A DNA stretch of 36,011 nt from contig CAJYAD010000034.1 in NCBI GenBank assembly GCA_913064775.1, forward strand, positions 1-36,011, written 5' to 3'. The notes under the pieces are model-generated. The model ran no database searches and had not been told where the DNA came from. It was given only the letters and a program-made list of their open reading frames with translations. Origin of the DNA: an uncultured Albidovulum sp. (GTDB taxonomy: Bacteria; Pseudomonadota; Alphaproteobacteria; Rhodobacterales; Rhodobacteraceae). This document shows positions 25,549 through 35,000 of this stretch, in pieces. The translations under genes were made by a program, and so were the position numbers. Within the stretch, counting starts at the first letter, position 1. Every line of letters begins with the position of its first letter.

Positions 25549-28500
25549 GCGGGGCGGACATGGACAAGCACGACGACACCCCGGTCAAGCTGGGGCTGGC
25601 GGGCTGGCTGACGAAAAGCTTCATCCGTTCGCCGCTGACGCCGCTTTTCATCATCGCGGCGCTGGCCGTGGGCCTCGTGGCGCTGCTCAGCCTGCCGCGA
25701 GAGGAAGAGCCGCAGATCTCGGTGCCGCTGGTCGATATCCACATTCAGGCGCCGGGGCTTCGGGCGGCGGATGCGGTGAAGCTGGTGACCGAGCCGATGG
25801 AAACCATCGTCAAGGGGATCAGCGGCGTCGATCACGTCTATTCGCAGACCCAGGACGACAGCGCCATGGTGACGGCGCGCTTCAAGGTGGGCACTTCGGC
25901 CGATGCCGCGATCCTGCGGGTGCGCGACAAGGTGCTGGCCAACATGAACCGCATCCCCGTCGGCATCCCCGAGCCGCTGATCGTCGGCCGGGGGATCAAC
26001 GACGTGGCGATCGTGTCGCTGACGCTGACGCCGAAACCCGGCGCCCATGTCAGCGCCAATGACCTGACCCGGATCGCGCGCACCCTGCGAACCGAGGTCG
26101 CCAAGATCGACAACGTCGGCCTCAGCTATATCGTCGGCGAGGCGCCTGACGCGATCCGCATCGCGCCGCAGCCCGAGCGGCTGGCGCTTTACGGCATCAC
26201 GCTGCAGCAGCTGGCGGCCAAGGTGCAGGGCGCCAATCAGGCGCTCGGCACCGGCAAGGTGCGCGAAAACGGCAAGGAAATCGATCTTGTCGCGGGCCAG
26301 ACCCTGACCGCGCCGGCGCAGATCGCCAACCTACTGCTGACAGCGCGCGATGGCCGCCCGGTCTATGTGCGCGATGTCGCCCGCGTCAGCTTTGTCTCCG
26401 ACACCTCGGACGCGATCGTCTCGAACGTGATCCGCCAGAAGGACGGCGTGATTGACCGCACCCCGGCGGTGACGCTGGCGGTGGCGAAACGCGCCGGGTC
26501 CAACGCCGTGGTGGTGGCAGAACAGATCCTGCATCTGGTCCATGCCCAGGAAGGCCGGATGATCCCCGACACGGTGAAGGTCGAGGTCACCCGCGACTAC
26601 GGCCATTCCGCCAATGAAAAGGCCAACGAGCTGCTGTTCCATCTGGGTCTGGCCACCGTGTCGATCATCGGTCTGGTGCTGCTGGCGGTGGGCTGGCGCG
26701 AAAGCATCGTCGTCGCCGTGGTCATCCCGGTCACCATCCTGCTGACGCTGTTTGCCGCCTGGATCATGGGCTACACGCTGAACCGGGTCAGCCTGTTCGC
26801 GCTGATCTTCTCGATCGGGATCCTGGTCGACGACGCCATCGTGGTGATCGAGAATATCGCCCGCCACTGGGGGATGGATCCCAAGAAATCCCGCGCCCGC
26901 GGCGCGATCGAGGCGGTGGCCGAGGTCGGCAACCCGACCATCGTCGCCACCCTGACGGTGGTCGCGGCTCTGCTGCCGATGCTGTTCGTGTCCGGCCTGA
27001 TGGGGCCATACATGAGCCCGATCCCCTCGGTCGCCTCGGCGGCGATGATCTTTTCCTTCTTCGTGGCGGTCATCATCACGCCCTGGCTGATGCTGAAGGT
27101 CGCGGGCGGCGCGCCGATGAAGGAGCACGCCCATGACGACGCTTACGGCGGCCATCCCGGCGGCCGGCTGGGCAAGCTCTATGCCTTCGTCGCGCGGCCG
27201 CTGCTGAAGACCAAGGGCAGGGCGCTTTTGTTCCTGCTGGTCACGGTGGTGCTGTCCTTCGGCTCGCTCAGCCTGCTTTACACCAAGCATGTCACGGTGA
27301 AGCTGCTGCCCTTCGACAACAAGTCGGAGCTGTCGGTGGTGATCGACATGCCGGCGGGCACGGCGGTGGAAACCACCGACGGCGTGGCGCAGCTGGTTGC
27401 CGACACGGTGATGCAGATCCCCGAGGTGGTGTCGGCCCAGACCCATGCGGGCACCGCCGCGCCGTTCGATTTCAACGGTCTGGTGCGCCACTATTACCTG
27501 CGCCAGCAGCCCTACCTGGGCGACGTGCAGATCAACCTGACCCAGAAGACCGCGCGCGACCGCTCCAGCCACCAGATCGCGCTGGAGATCCGCCACAAGC
27601 TGGACGCGCTGAAGCTGCCGCAGGGCACCCGCCTGAAGACGGTGGAACCGCCGCCCGGCCCGCCGGTGATCTCGACCCTGCTGGCCGAGGTCTATGGCCC
27701 CACGCCGGAAATACGCCGCGACGCCGCGCGCAAGATCGAGCAGGCCTTCCGTCAGGTGCCGTTCATCGTCGATGTCGATGACAGCTTTCGCAACCAGCCC
27801 GACCGCAAGCGCGTGACACTGTCGACCGACAATCTGGAATTCTTCCATGTGCAGGAAACCGACGTGTTCAACACGCTGAAGATCCTGAACGGGATGACGA
27901 CGATCGGCTATTCCCATCGCGGCGAAGGGCGCGAACCGATCGCCATCGAGATGCGGCTGCCGAAAAAGGACCGCGTCGTCGACAGTGCTTTCCTGTCGAC
28001 GCCGATCCCGGCGAACGCGCTGCCCGGCGGCAAGGGCGTGGTCGAACTGGGCGATGTGGTCGACGTGTCCACCGAACGGGCCAGCTACCCGATCTTCCGC
28101 CACAACGGCCGCTTCGCCGAGATGGTCACCGCCGAACTGGCCGGCAATTTCGAGGCGCCGCTTTACGGGATGCTCGCCGTCGATCAGCAACTCGACAAGA
28201 TGAAATGGGCCCCGGGTGAGAAGCCGGTGATCAGCCTGCATGGCCAGCCCACGGACGAAAGCCACGTCACCCTGCTGTGGGACGGCGAGTGGGAGGTCAC
28301 CTGGGTCACCTTCCGCGACATGGGTGCGGCCTTCGGCGTGGCGCTGCTGGGGATCTATATCCTGGTGGTGGCGCAGTTCGGCTCTTTCAAGCTGCCGCTG
28401 GTGATCCTGACGCCGATCCCGCTGACCTTCCTGGGGATCATGCTGGGCCACTGGCTGTTCCACGCGCCGTTCACCGCGACCTCGATGATCGGCTTCATCG

Positions 28501-28781
28501 CGCTGGCGGGGATCATCGTGCGAAACTCGATCCTGCTGGTCGATTTCATCCGACATGCCGATACCACCGGCAAGACCAAGGTGGATATCCTGATCGAGGC
28601 CGGGGCGATCCGCTTCAAGCCGATCCTGTTGACCGCGGTCGCGGCGATGATCGGCGCGATGGTGATCCTGTCGGACCCGATCTTTCAGGGTCTGGCGATC
28701 TCGCTGCTGTTCGGTCTGCTCAGCTCGACCCTGCTGACGGTGCTGGTGATCCCCGCGATTTATCGCGTGTTCCGCACCTGA
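25545..28781 (+). CDS. RND efflux transporter permease
   Basis: A 1078-residue proton-driven inner-membrane exporter of the AcrB/HAE-like superfamily, with 12 membrane segments in two repeats and two large periplasmic loops. The first helix is PLFIIAALAVGLVALLSL; transmembrane segment 4 holds the proton-relay pair Asp429-Asp430 in ILVDDAIVVIENIARHWG. The C-terminal half mirrors it with ILVVAQFGSFKLPLVILTPI and IALAGIIVRNSILLVDFIRH. The cytoplasmic loop after the first half is His/Asp-rich (EHAHDDAYGGHPGG), which is a little unusual. The substrate (drug, solvent or metal) cannot be told; the absence of the charged metal-pump signature makes organic compounds more likely. Start ATG 25545 overlaps the adaptor stop; ATG 25560 is an alternative. 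A strong terminator follows. Confidence 0.94.
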   Translation: MSGADMDKHDDTPVKLGLAGWLTKSFIRSPLTPLFIIAALAVGLVALLSLPREEEPQISVPLVDIHIQAPGLRAADAVKLVTEPMETIVKGISGVDHVYSQTQDDSAMVTARFKVGTSADAAILRVRDKVLANMNRIPVGIPEPLIVGRGINDVAIVSLTLTPKPGAHVSANDLTRIARTLRTEVAKIDNVGLSYIVGEAPDAIRIAPQPERLALYGITLQQLAAKVQGANQALGTGKVRENGKEIDLVAGQTLTAPAQIANLLLTARDGRPVYVRDVARVSFVSDTSDAIVSNVIRQKDGVIDRTPAVTLAVAKRAGSNAVVVAEQILHLVHAQEGRMIPDTVKVEVTRDYGHSANEKANELLFHLGLATVSIIGLVLLAVGWRESIVVAVVIPVTILLTLFAAWIMGYTLNRVSLFALIFSIGILVDDAIVVIENIARHWGMDPKKSRARGAIEAVAEVGNPTIVATLTVVAALLPMLFVSGLMGPYMSPIPSVASAAMIFSFFVAVIITPWLMLKVAGGAPMKEHAHDDAYGGHPGGRLGKLYAFVARPLLKTKGRALLFLLVTVVLSFGSLSLLYTKHVTVKLLPFDNKSELSVVIDMPAGTAVETTDGVAQLVADTVMQIPEVVSAQTHAGTAAPFDFNGLVRHYYLRQQPYLGDVQINLTQKTARDRSSHQIALEIRHKLDALKLPQGTRLKTVEPPPGPPVISTLLAEVYGPTPEIRRDAARKIEQAFRQVPFIVDVDDSFRNQPDRKRVTLSTDNLEFFHVQETDVFNTLKILNGMTTIGYSHRGEGREPIAIEMRLPKKDRVVDSAFLSTPIPANALPGGKGVVELGDVVDVSTERASYPIFRHNGRFAEMVTAELAGNFEAPLYGMLAVDQQLDKMKWAPGEKPVISLHGQPTDESHVTLLWDGEWEVTWVTFRDMGAAFGVALLGIYILVVAQFGSFKLPLVILTPIPLTFLGIMLGHWLFHAPFTATSMIGFIALAGIIVRNSILLVDFIRHADTTGKTKVDILIEAGAIRFKPILLTAVAAMIGAMVILSDPIFQGLAISLLFGLLSSTLLTVLVIPAIYRVFRT

Positions 28782-28803
28782 CACTTCCGGATGTTGCGAG
28801 TCG

Positions 28804-28836
28804 CGGCGCGCCCCCCGGGGCGCGCCGTTTCCTTTT
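28804..28836 (+). terminator. Rho-independent terminator after the RND permease gene
   Basis: CGGCGCGCCCC (28804-28814) pairs perfectly with GGGGCGCGCCG (28817-28827), with the tip of the stem opening into a small loop, followed by TTTCCTTTT (28828-28836). It begins 23 bases past the stop codon. GC-rich stem plus T-rich tail make this the clearest intrinsic terminator in the window. Confidence 0.85.
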
Positions 28837-29074
28837 CGCAACAGATTTATGACAGGGACGCCCGGGCCCGATCCCATCCGGGCCAAGGGCCGATCCCATC
28901 CGTGCGACCATCGCGCCGGGGTCGGGGACATTAATGTTTTCATTGAAGGAAATTTACTAAGTTCATGGAACGGCGCGCCAATTCCCGCGCGGCGTTTTCC
29001 CGACCTGCGGCGCCGCGCGCGGTTTTGCGCCACGGAACCGACTCAGCCCCCCCGGACGGATCACAACCGAGGCG

Positions 29075-29124
29075 CGGGTCAACAGAAAAATCCACGACGC
29101 TGACGCGATTTTATCGTTGACCCG
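29075..29124. promoter_or_regulatory. 18-bp imperfect inverted repeat upstream of nrdJ
   Basis: The left arm CGGGTCAACAGAAAAATC (29075-29092) and right arm GATTTTATCGTTGACCCG (29107-29124) match at 15 of 18 positions, with 9 bp perfect at the outer ends and a 14-base centre. The right arm includes TTGACC (29117-29122), a good -35 box. It could be an operator, or a hairpin that ends transcription from the left. Confidence 0.55.
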
Positions 29125-29134
29125 ACCCCTCAAC

Positions 29135-29182
29135 CTACGTCAGTTTGTGTGGGCTGACCCAAAGCGCCACAAGATATAGTGG
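29135..29182. promoter_or_regulatory. Paired NrdR-box-like sites before nrdJ
   Basis: CCACAAGATATAGTGG (29167-29182) matches the NrdR box consensus acaCwAtATaTwGtgt at about 13 of 16 positions. CTACGTCAGTTTGTGT (29135-29150) matches at about 9 and begins exactly 32 bp upstream. NrdR sites normally occur as two boxes about three helical turns apart in front of ribonucleotide reductase genes, which is what is seen. NrdR represses at high dATP/ATP. Confidence 0.65.
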
Positions 29183-29344
29183 CCGGGGGCAGAGAGGGAC
29201 ATTCACCACAGCCAGGCGCAGCGAGCGCCGGAGCCATTGGGCTGCATCCGCGGCCCGGGCGGGCTGTGTGGGCTTTTCCTCTTGGGGGCAGCGGAGGGGC
29301 GCCAGAAGGGCGCAGCAGGCGAAGACAGGTACAGAGGCAGAAGC

Positions 29345-32300
29345 ATGAAGATCGAACGCAAATTCACCGAAGCCGGCCGGGACGCCTATGCGGCGATCGG
29401 ATTCACCACGACGGTGTCGGAAATCCGCAACCCCGACGGCACGATCGTGTTCCGCAACGACCAGGTCGAAGTGCCCCAGGGCTGGAGCCAGGTCGCCTCG
29501 GACGTGCTGGCGCAGAAATACTTTCGCAAGGCCGGCGTGCCCGCGCGGCTGAAGAAGGTGCGCGAAAAGGGCGTGCCGGAATTCCTGTGGCGTTCGGTCG
29601 CCGACGACAAAGCGCTGGAAGCGCTGCCCGAAGATCGGCGCATCGTCGGTGAAACCTCGGCCCGGCAGGTGTTCGACCGGCTGGCCGGCGCCTGGGCCTA
29701 TTGGGGCTGGAAGGGCGGCTATTTCACCACCGAGGAAGACGCCCGCGCCTATCTCGACGAAATGCGCGCGATGCTGGCGCTGCAGATGGCGGCACCGAAC
29801 AGCCCGCAGTGGTTCAACACCGGCCTGCATTGGGCCTACGGCATCGACGGCCCGGGGCAGGGCCATTACTACGTCGATTTCAAGACCGGCAAGCTGACCA
29901 AATCCGACTCCGCCTATGAGCATCCGCAGCCGCATGCCTGCTTCATCCAGTCGGTCAAGGACGATCTGGTCGCGGATGGCGGCATCATGGATCTGTGGGT
30001 GCGCGAGGCGCGGCTGTTCAAATACGGCTCGGGCACCGGCACCAACTTCTCCAGCCTGCGCGCCGCGGGCGAGAGCCTTTCGGGCGGTGGCAAATCCTCC
30101 GGCCTGATGGGCTTTCTGCGCATCGGCGACCGCGCGGCGGGCGCGATCAAGTCGGGCGGCACCACGCGCCGCGCCGCCAAGATGGTGATCTGCGACATGG
30201 ATCACCCCGACATCGAGGAATTTGTCAACTGGAAGGTCAAGGAAGAGCAGAAGGTCGCCAGCCTCGTCGCCGGCTCGAAGATGCACGAGCGCGAGCTGAA
30301 CAACATCTTCGCCGCGATCCGCGCCTTTGACGGCAGCGAAGAGGGCGCCACCGACCCGGCCGTGAACGACGGCCTGAAGGCCGCGATCCGCTCGGCCAAG
30401 AAGGTGATGATCCCCGAGACCTATATCAACCGGGTGCTGCAATACGCGCGCCAAGGCTATGACAGCATCGAATTCCCGACCTATGACACCGATTGGGACA
30501 GCGAGGCCTATGTCTCTGTCTCGGGCCAGAATTCGAACAATTCCGTCCGCGTGACCGACGCCTTCCTCAAGGCCGTCAAGGATGACGCGGATTGGGAGCT
30601 TCTGCGCCGCACCGACGGCAAGGTCGCCAAGACTGTGAAGGCGCGCGCGCTGTGGGATCAGGTCGGCCATGCCGCCTGGGCCTGTGCCGATCCCGGCATC
30701 CAGTTCCACGACACCGTCAACGCCTGGCACACCTGCCCCGAGGACGGCGCGATCCGGGGGTCGAACCCGTGCTCGGAATACATGTTCCTGGACGACACGG
30801 CCTGCAACCTGGCCTCGATGAACCTGCTGACCTTCTTTGAGGGGGGCAAGTTCGACGCCGAAGCCTATATGCATGCCACCCGGCTGTGGACGATCACGCT
30901 GGAGATCAGCGTGACCATGGCGCAATTCCCCTCGAAGGAGATCGCGCAGCTTTCCTACGATTTCCGCACGCTCGGCCTGGGCTACGCCAATATTGGCGGG
31001 TTGTTGATGAGCATGGGGCTGGGCTATGACAGCAACGAGGGCCGGGCGATGGCCGGCGCGCTGACTGCCATCATGACCGGCGTGTCCTACGCGACCTCGG
31101 CCGAGATGGCGGGTGAGCTGGGCGCCTTCCCGGGCCATGCGCGCAACGCCCAGCACATGCTGCGGGTGATGCGCAACCACCGCCGCGCGGCCTATGGCGA
31201 GACCCGCGGATATGAGGATCTGGCGGTCAAGCCGGTCGCCCTGGATCACGCGAACTGTCCCGACCAAAGCCTTGTGGCGCTTGCGAAATCCGCTTGGGAC
31301 GAGGCGCTGAGCCTGGGCGAGGTCAACGGCTATCGCAACGCCCAGGTCAGCGTCATCGCGCCGACCGGCACCATCGGTCTGGTGATGGATTGCGACACCA
31401 CCGGGATCGAGCCGGACTTTGCCCTGGTGAAGTTCAAGAAGCTTGCCGGCGGCGGCTATTTCAAGATCATCAACTGCTCGGTCCCCGCCGCGCTGGAAAC
31501 GCTGGGCTACGGCTCGGCCCAGATCGAGGAAATCATCGCCTATGCGGTGGGCCATGCCAGCCTTGGCAATTGCCCCAACATCAACACCACCTCGCTGGTT
31601 GGCCACGGCTTTGGCCCGCGCGAGCTGGAGAAGATCGAGGCCGCACTTCCCGCCGCCTTCGACATCCGCTTCGTCTTCAACCAATGGACCCTGGGCGAAG
31701 AGTTCTGCACCAAGACGCTGGGCATTCCGGCGGCGAAGCTGAACGATCCGTCCTTTGACTTGCTGCGCCACCTGGGCTTCAGCCGCAAGCAGATCGAGGC
31801 CGCGAACGACCATGTCTGCGGGACGATGACGCTGGAAAACGCGCCCTTCCTGAAGAAGGAACATTACAGCGTCTTCGACTGCGCCAACCCCTGCGGCAAG
31901 ACCGGCAAGCGCTATCTGTCGGTCGACAGCCACATCAAGATGATGGCGGCGGCGCAATCGTTCATCTCGGGCGCGATCTCGAAGACGATCAACATGGCGA
32001 ACACGGCCACGATCGAGGATTGCCTGGCGGCCTATGAGCTGTCGTGGAGCCTTGGCATCAAGGCCAACGCGCTCTACCGCGACGGCTCGAAGCTGTCGCA
32101 GCCGCTGGCCTCGGCGCTGGTCGAGGACGACGAAGAGGCGGAAGAGATCCTGACCTCGGGCAGCCAGCAGGAGAAGGCGATCGTGCTGGCCGAGAAGATC
32201 ATCGAGAAGGTGATCGTCAAGGAGATCGTGCGCAGCCACCGCGAGAAGCTGCCCGAGCGCCGCAAGGGCTATACCCAGAAGGCGATCGTCGGCGGTCACA

Positions 32301-33034
32301 AGGTCTATCTGCGCACCGGCGAATACAAGGACGGCGGTCTCGGCGAGATCTTCATCGACATGCACAAGGAAGGCGCGGGCTTCCGGGCGATGATGAACAA
32401 CTTCGCCATCGCGGTGTCCGTAGGTCTGCAATACGGCGTGCCGCTGGAGGAATTCGTCGACGCCTTCACCTTCACCAAGTTCGAACCCGCTGGCATGGTA
32501 CAGGGCAACGACAGCATCAAGTCGGCGACCTCGATCCTTGACTACATCTTCCGCGAACTGGCGGTGAGCTATCTTGACCGCAGCGATCTGGCCCATGTGA
32601 AGCCCTCGGGCGCCAGCTTCGACGATCTGGGCGGCGGCCACCAGGAAGGCCAGCCCAACGTCGCGGATGTCGGCGAAACGGCGGCGTCGAAATCGCTGGC
32701 GGTGCTGAAGCAGATCAGTTCGAGCGGGTATCTGCGCAAGCGGCTGCCGCAGGGTCTGATGGTGTTGCAGGGCGGCGCCGGGGCGACGGCCTTCGCGGGG
32801 GTCGAGGATCCGTCCTCGGCGCTGGACGCCATCGTCGGTGACGGCGGCGTGGCGACGGCGAAGGCGCCTGCGACGGGTCTGGGATCGGGAACCGTGTCGA
32901 TGGACGCCCGCGCCAAGGCCAAGATGCAGGGCTATGAGGGCGATCCTTGCGGCGAATGCGGCAATTACACGCTGGTGCGCAACGGCACCTGCATGAAGTG
33001 CAACACCTGCGGCGCGACCTCGGGCTGTAGCTGA
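29345..33034 (+). CDS. nrdJ: Vitamin B12-dependent ribonucleotide reductase (class II)
   Basis: A 1229-residue cytosolic enzyme that makes deoxyribonucleotides using adenosylcobalamin as radical source and needs no oxygen. Cys199 in PHACFIQSV is one of the redox pair; NPCSEY (474-479) gives the catalytic Asn474, Cys476 and Glu478; [16 protein letters not shown] is the phosphate-binding block. Long alphaproteobacterial NrdJ proteins of about 1200 residues end in a Cys-rich segment, here Cys1202, 1205, 1216, 1219, 1222 and 1228, which reduces the active site and may bind zinc. ATG 29345 (MKIERKFT) is the family start, with weak AGGCAG upstream. The frame stays open upstream but looks unrelated. 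NrdR-like boxes precede it and a large hairpin follows. Confidence 0.96.
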   Translation: MKIERKFTEAGRDAYAAIGFTTTVSEIRNPDGTIVFRNDQVEVPQGWSQVASDVLAQKYFRKAGVPARLKKVREKGVPEFLWRSVADDKALEALPEDRRIVGETSARQVFDRLAGAWAYWGWKGGYFTTEEDARAYLDEMRAMLALQMAAPNSPQWFNTGLHWAYGIDGPGQGHYYVDFKTGKLTKSDSAYEHPQPHACFIQSVKDDLVADGGIMDLWVREARLFKYGSGTGTNFSSLRAAGESLSGGGKSSGLMGFLRIGDRAAGAIKSGGTTRRAAKMVICDMDHPDIEEFVNWKVKEEQKVASLVAGSKMHERELNNIFAAIRAFDGSEEGATDPAVNDGLKAAIRSAKKVMIPETYINRVLQYARQGYDSIEFPTYDTDWDSEAYVSVSGQNSNNSVRVTDAFLKAVKDDADWELLRRTDGKVAKTVKARALWDQVGHAAWACADPGIQFHDTVNAWHTCPEDGAIRGSNPCSEYMFLDDTACNLASMNLLTFFEGGKFDAEAYMHATRLWTITLEISVTMAQFPSKEIAQLSYDFRTLGLGYANIGGLLMSMGLGYDSNEGRAMAGALTAIMTGVSYATSAEMAGELGAFPGHARNAQHMLRVMRNHRRAAYGETRGYEDLAVKPVALDHANCPDQSLVALAKSAWDEALSLGEVNGYRNAQVSVIAPTGTIGLVMDCDTTGIEPDFALVKFKKLAGGGYFKIINCSVPAALETLGYGSAQIEEIIAYAVGHASLGNCPNINTTSLVGHGFGPRELEKIEAALPAAFDIRFVFNQWTLGEEFCTKTLGIPAAKLNDPSFDLLRHLGFSRKQIEAANDHVCGTMTLENAPFLKKEHYSVFDCANPCGKTGKRYLSVDSHIKMMAAAQSFISGAISKTINMANTATIEDCLAAYELSWSLGIKANALYRDGSKLSQPLASALVEDDEEAEEILTSGSQQEKAIVLAEKIIEKVIVKEIVRSHREKLPERRKGYTQKAIVGGHKVYLRTGEYKDGGLGEIFIDMHKEGAGFRAMMNNFAIAVSVGLQYGVPLEEFVDAFTFTKFEPAGMVQGNDSIKSATSILDYIFRELAVSYLDRSDLAHVKPSGASFDDLGGGHQEGQPNVADVGETAASKSLAVLKQISSSGYLRKRLPQGLMVLQGGAGATAFAGVEDPSSALDAIVGDGGVATAKAPATGLGSGTVSMDARAKAKMQGYEGDPCGECGNYTLVRNGTCMKCNTCGATSGCS

Positions 33035-33103
33035 TCCGGCGGGGTTGGCGCTGGACGCAGGCAAGGCCTTCCGTCTGCGCGTGGCGTGACGCGGCGATGA
33101 AAA

Positions 33104-33139
33104 CCGGGCCCGGGGTGCTGTGCAGCGCCCCGGGCCCGG
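33104..33139 (+). terminator. Strong hairpin terminator after nrdJ
   Basis: CCGGGCCCGGGG (33104-33115) pairs perfectly with CCCCGGGCCCGG (33128-33139), extended inward by T-G, GCT/AGC and a 4-base loop, a 16-pair stem in all. It is 69 bases after the stop codon and followed by CCGTTTGG, only a short T-run. Likely the end of the nrdJ transcript. Confidence 0.75.
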
Positions 33140-33145
33140 CCGTTT

Positions 33146-33778
33146 GGCAAGGCCGCAATCGAAAGGTGGGGGGCGATCGGCTTGAGCTGACGCCCAAGTC
33201 GCGCGACTGGGTCGACGAAAGCATGTGCGACGCTCTTCAGGCTGGGCGCCGAACCTGGGGGTGCGCGGCGCCGCCAGCTTTGCTACACCGTGGCACGCCT
33301 TCAACGGCGACAACCGGACTTTGCGGGAGATCTGCGGGACTCGCGGAAATTCCATCACTGTAGCGCGGCACGTGAAAATGGCTGAAGTGTATGACATATA
33401 ACGTAAAAGACGCGGCGCGCCTTAGCGTCGCCCCGATGATGGATCGGAGCGACATTCAGTAAGCCTTTGTAAAGATAGTAGTTATTCGGATGTCACGTAG
33501 TCTGTAGCAGTTTTGTAGCAAGAAAAGCCAAGAGCGGTTGCCTGTGCGAGAGTGGCTGAGGCGTTCGAAGTTTCTGGCTCCGGCGGTAGGGGCGTGAGCC
33601 AGTCCCGAAAACACCAAGTTTTCAAGGAAGATTCCGGTGCGACAACGCCCGGACTCCACTGTGTGCCCAGAGTCGTGCCGTACTCTGTGCGCCAATTCAA
33701 GTACCAGTTTGTTGACCTGGGATGAGGTATGGGCCGGGGCAGGTTCGGCTCAGAGAGGGCGAACTGTGATGCTGGAGT
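33146..33778. other. Intergenic accessory stretch with two hairpins and a short direct repeat
   Basis: About 630 bases without a gene I can support. GC content falls compared with the preceding genes. Signals: TGTAGCAGTTT (33502-33512) repeated directly as TGTAGCAAGAA; a perfect 7-bp dyad CTGGCTC (33574-33580) / GAGCCAG (33596-33602); and a second hairpin GAAAAC (33607-33612) / GTTTTC (33618-33623). The pair of hairpins could belong to a small RNA or to the end of a mobile element. No tRNA cloverleaf can be completed. Confidence 0.45.
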
Positions 33779-34009
33779 TCAGGATTGGCCGCGAACGAAG
33801 GTGCCCTTGGCGACGCTGTGGAAGTCGCCACGGCGAATTCCGATATCGGCCAGGTCACGGTCGGACATCGCCGACAGTTCACGCAAGGTCTTGAGGTACT
33901 GCTGCCGGCGCTCGTAGGCGTCCCGGACGCGTTCGAGCGAGGCGTGAAGGTTGAGCGGGGCGGCGCGATGGCGGGCGGGGCTACCAATCTGCAGGGCGGT
34001 CACTGTCAA
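33779..34009 (-). CDS. DUF1127 family protein
   Basis: A 76-residue Arg-rich small protein. The C-terminal part YLKTLRELSAMSDRDLADIG followed by IRRGDF is the DUF1127 signature; in Rhodobacteraceae and Rhizobiales such proteins bind RNA and affect small-RNA turnover and stress response, by published work on relatives. The start is uncertain: no ATG is in frame, so TTG 34009 or GTG 34003 would be used, with GAGATGA just upstream. A 28-codon frame (34092-34006, MQLLHCGILLLGVVGRPVTA...) ends right at this start and may belong to the IS remnant. An upstream insertion may have altered the natural promoter and start. Confidence 0.85.
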   Translation of the reverse strand: MTVTALQIGSPARHRAAPLNLHASLERVRDAYERRQQYLKTLRELSAMSDRDLADIGIRRGDFHSVAKGTFVRGQS

Positions 34010-34179
34010 TCATCTCGTGTCCCTGAAACATGGGCTGTCACGGGCCGCCCCACCACACCCAGGAGAAGAATGCCGCAATGCAGCAATTGCATTGCACGGC
34101 CCACGGGTGACGCCGCTGAAATCGGTTGACCGGGAAGGGCTGGACGCTCTTTGCATCCTCGAAGATCGCCGTGCACGGC

Positions 34180-34687
34180 TCACGCGTCGTCGCCAGCCGG
34201 CTCCCGGTTGAGCACCGGCACGAGGTGCACCATCCTGCGCACCGATTCACAAGCCGCGTGCCGGAACACCCGCTCGGGTAGGCGGCGCAGGCTCCAACCG
34301 GTGCCGGTGGCGCGAGCAATCGCGCGGTGGGCAATGTGCATGACCTCATATGCGACACTGGCAATCAGCAGCCGGACTTCGTTGCCGCGTTTGGCTTCTT
34401 GCCCCGCCAGTGTGACTTCGTCCGGTTGGTCGACGAATGAGCCATGTCGCGCCATTGGTCCGAGTGACAATGGCGAATGCCGGGGCCAAAACGTCCTTCG
34501 CCTCGCCCAGGTGTCCTTCGGCCCTGCCGTGTTCGCGGTAGGGCGTCAGCATCTCGTGGCGTGTCTGTCGGGTCCAGTCGCGCGAGGTGATCAGGAAGAA
34601 ACGATCGAGCAGCAGATCCTCCACGCGCTCCTTGACCATCAGGATCACCCGACGGCGCTGGTCCCAGCTCTCGGCCTGATAGCTTCC
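34180..34687 (-). pseudogene. IS1380-family transposase remnant (truncated and frameshifted)
   Basis: The reverse strand encodes the C-terminal third of an IS1380-type transposase in two frames. Frame one gives SYQAESWDQRRRVILMVKE, then LLLDRFFLITSRDWTRQTRH and YREHGRAEGHLGEAKDVL, the last with the catalytic Glu region. Near 34440-34470 the reading shifts, and frame two continues LIASVAYEVMHIAHRAIARA, TGTGWSLRRLPERVF and RRMVHLVPVLNREPAGDDA to a stop at 34180. The N-terminal DDE parts are missing. It cannot be active. The element's right boundary probably lies near 34030-34100 but I could not define it. Confidence 0.8.
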
Positions 34688-35000
34688 AGCGTTCGGGGTC
34701 GGAGGTTCGAGAGCGGCCAGAAATAGAATAACGTATGTGTGATGTCGCATACGTTTGTGTCCGGCGCCACCTTTGCGACTTGAATACGCCCAAAAGTTCC
34801 TGTGGATTATTGAATTGCCAATCACTGTGTTTGACGTGATGCAAAGATGTATCGAGGAAAAGGGATTTGACGCGATCCGAAGGGTGATCTTCCGGGAGGA
34901 AGTACACGGTGTCGATAAAAGCGGCGTCGATACGGCAACGGTTGTCTTGCCAATTTGGATAAGTCTGATTCAGACCCTTCGATAGACGGAAGGAAGAAAT
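34688..35000. other. Gap between the IS1380 remnant and the MASE1 gene, with an 8-bp dyad
   Basis: About 310 bases without a supported gene. AACGTATG (34730-34737) and CATACGTT (34748-34755) form a perfect 8-bp inverted repeat with a 10-base centre. CTTCC/GGAAG near 34890-34903 is a smaller dyad. A frame of 76 codons from TTG 34755 to 34985 has no ribosome binding site or family resemblance. The region probably holds the promoter of the MASE1 gene. Confidence 0.45.

Larger units (their letters stand above)
28837..29344. other. Long upstream region and 5' leader of nrdJ
   Basis: About 508 bases with no gene. The left part (28837-29070) shows only a short AT-rich patch near 28931-28960 and no conserved signal. 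The middle contains an 18-bp inverted repeat (29075-29124) and paired NrdR-like boxes (29135-29182). The last 160 bases form a leader with the hairpin GGCGC-AGCGA-GCGCC near 29214 and two G-rich stretches. A cobalamin riboswitch would be natural before a B12-dependent enzyme but I do not see its conserved boxes. Confidence 0.5.

Noticed and set aside
26331-29033. 900-codon frame antisense to the RND permease
   Set aside because: Composition dominated by Arg/His/Gln/Asp, no recognisable domain, and it crosses the strong terminator after the permease gene.
29150-29344. Cobalamin riboswitch in the nrdJ leader
   Set aside because: Expected for a B12-dependent enzyme, but I could not find the conserved B12 box or the surrounding helices; only generic GC hairpins are present. 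A covariance search would settle it.
29135-33397. 1420-codon open frame antisense to nrdJ
   Set aside because: A by-product of GC-rich third codon positions; composition is Ala/Arg/Gly/His-rich with no motif, while the forward strand encodes a full NrdJ.
33541-33625. tRNA-like sequence (GAGAGTGGCTGAGGCGTTCGAAG)-type start
   Set aside because: The opening resembles a serine tRNA D region, but no acceptor stem, T loop or anticodon arm can be completed.
34755-34985. 76-codon frame upstream of the MASE1 gene
   Set aside because: TTG start with no ribosome binding site, begins inside an inverted repeat, and no known family.
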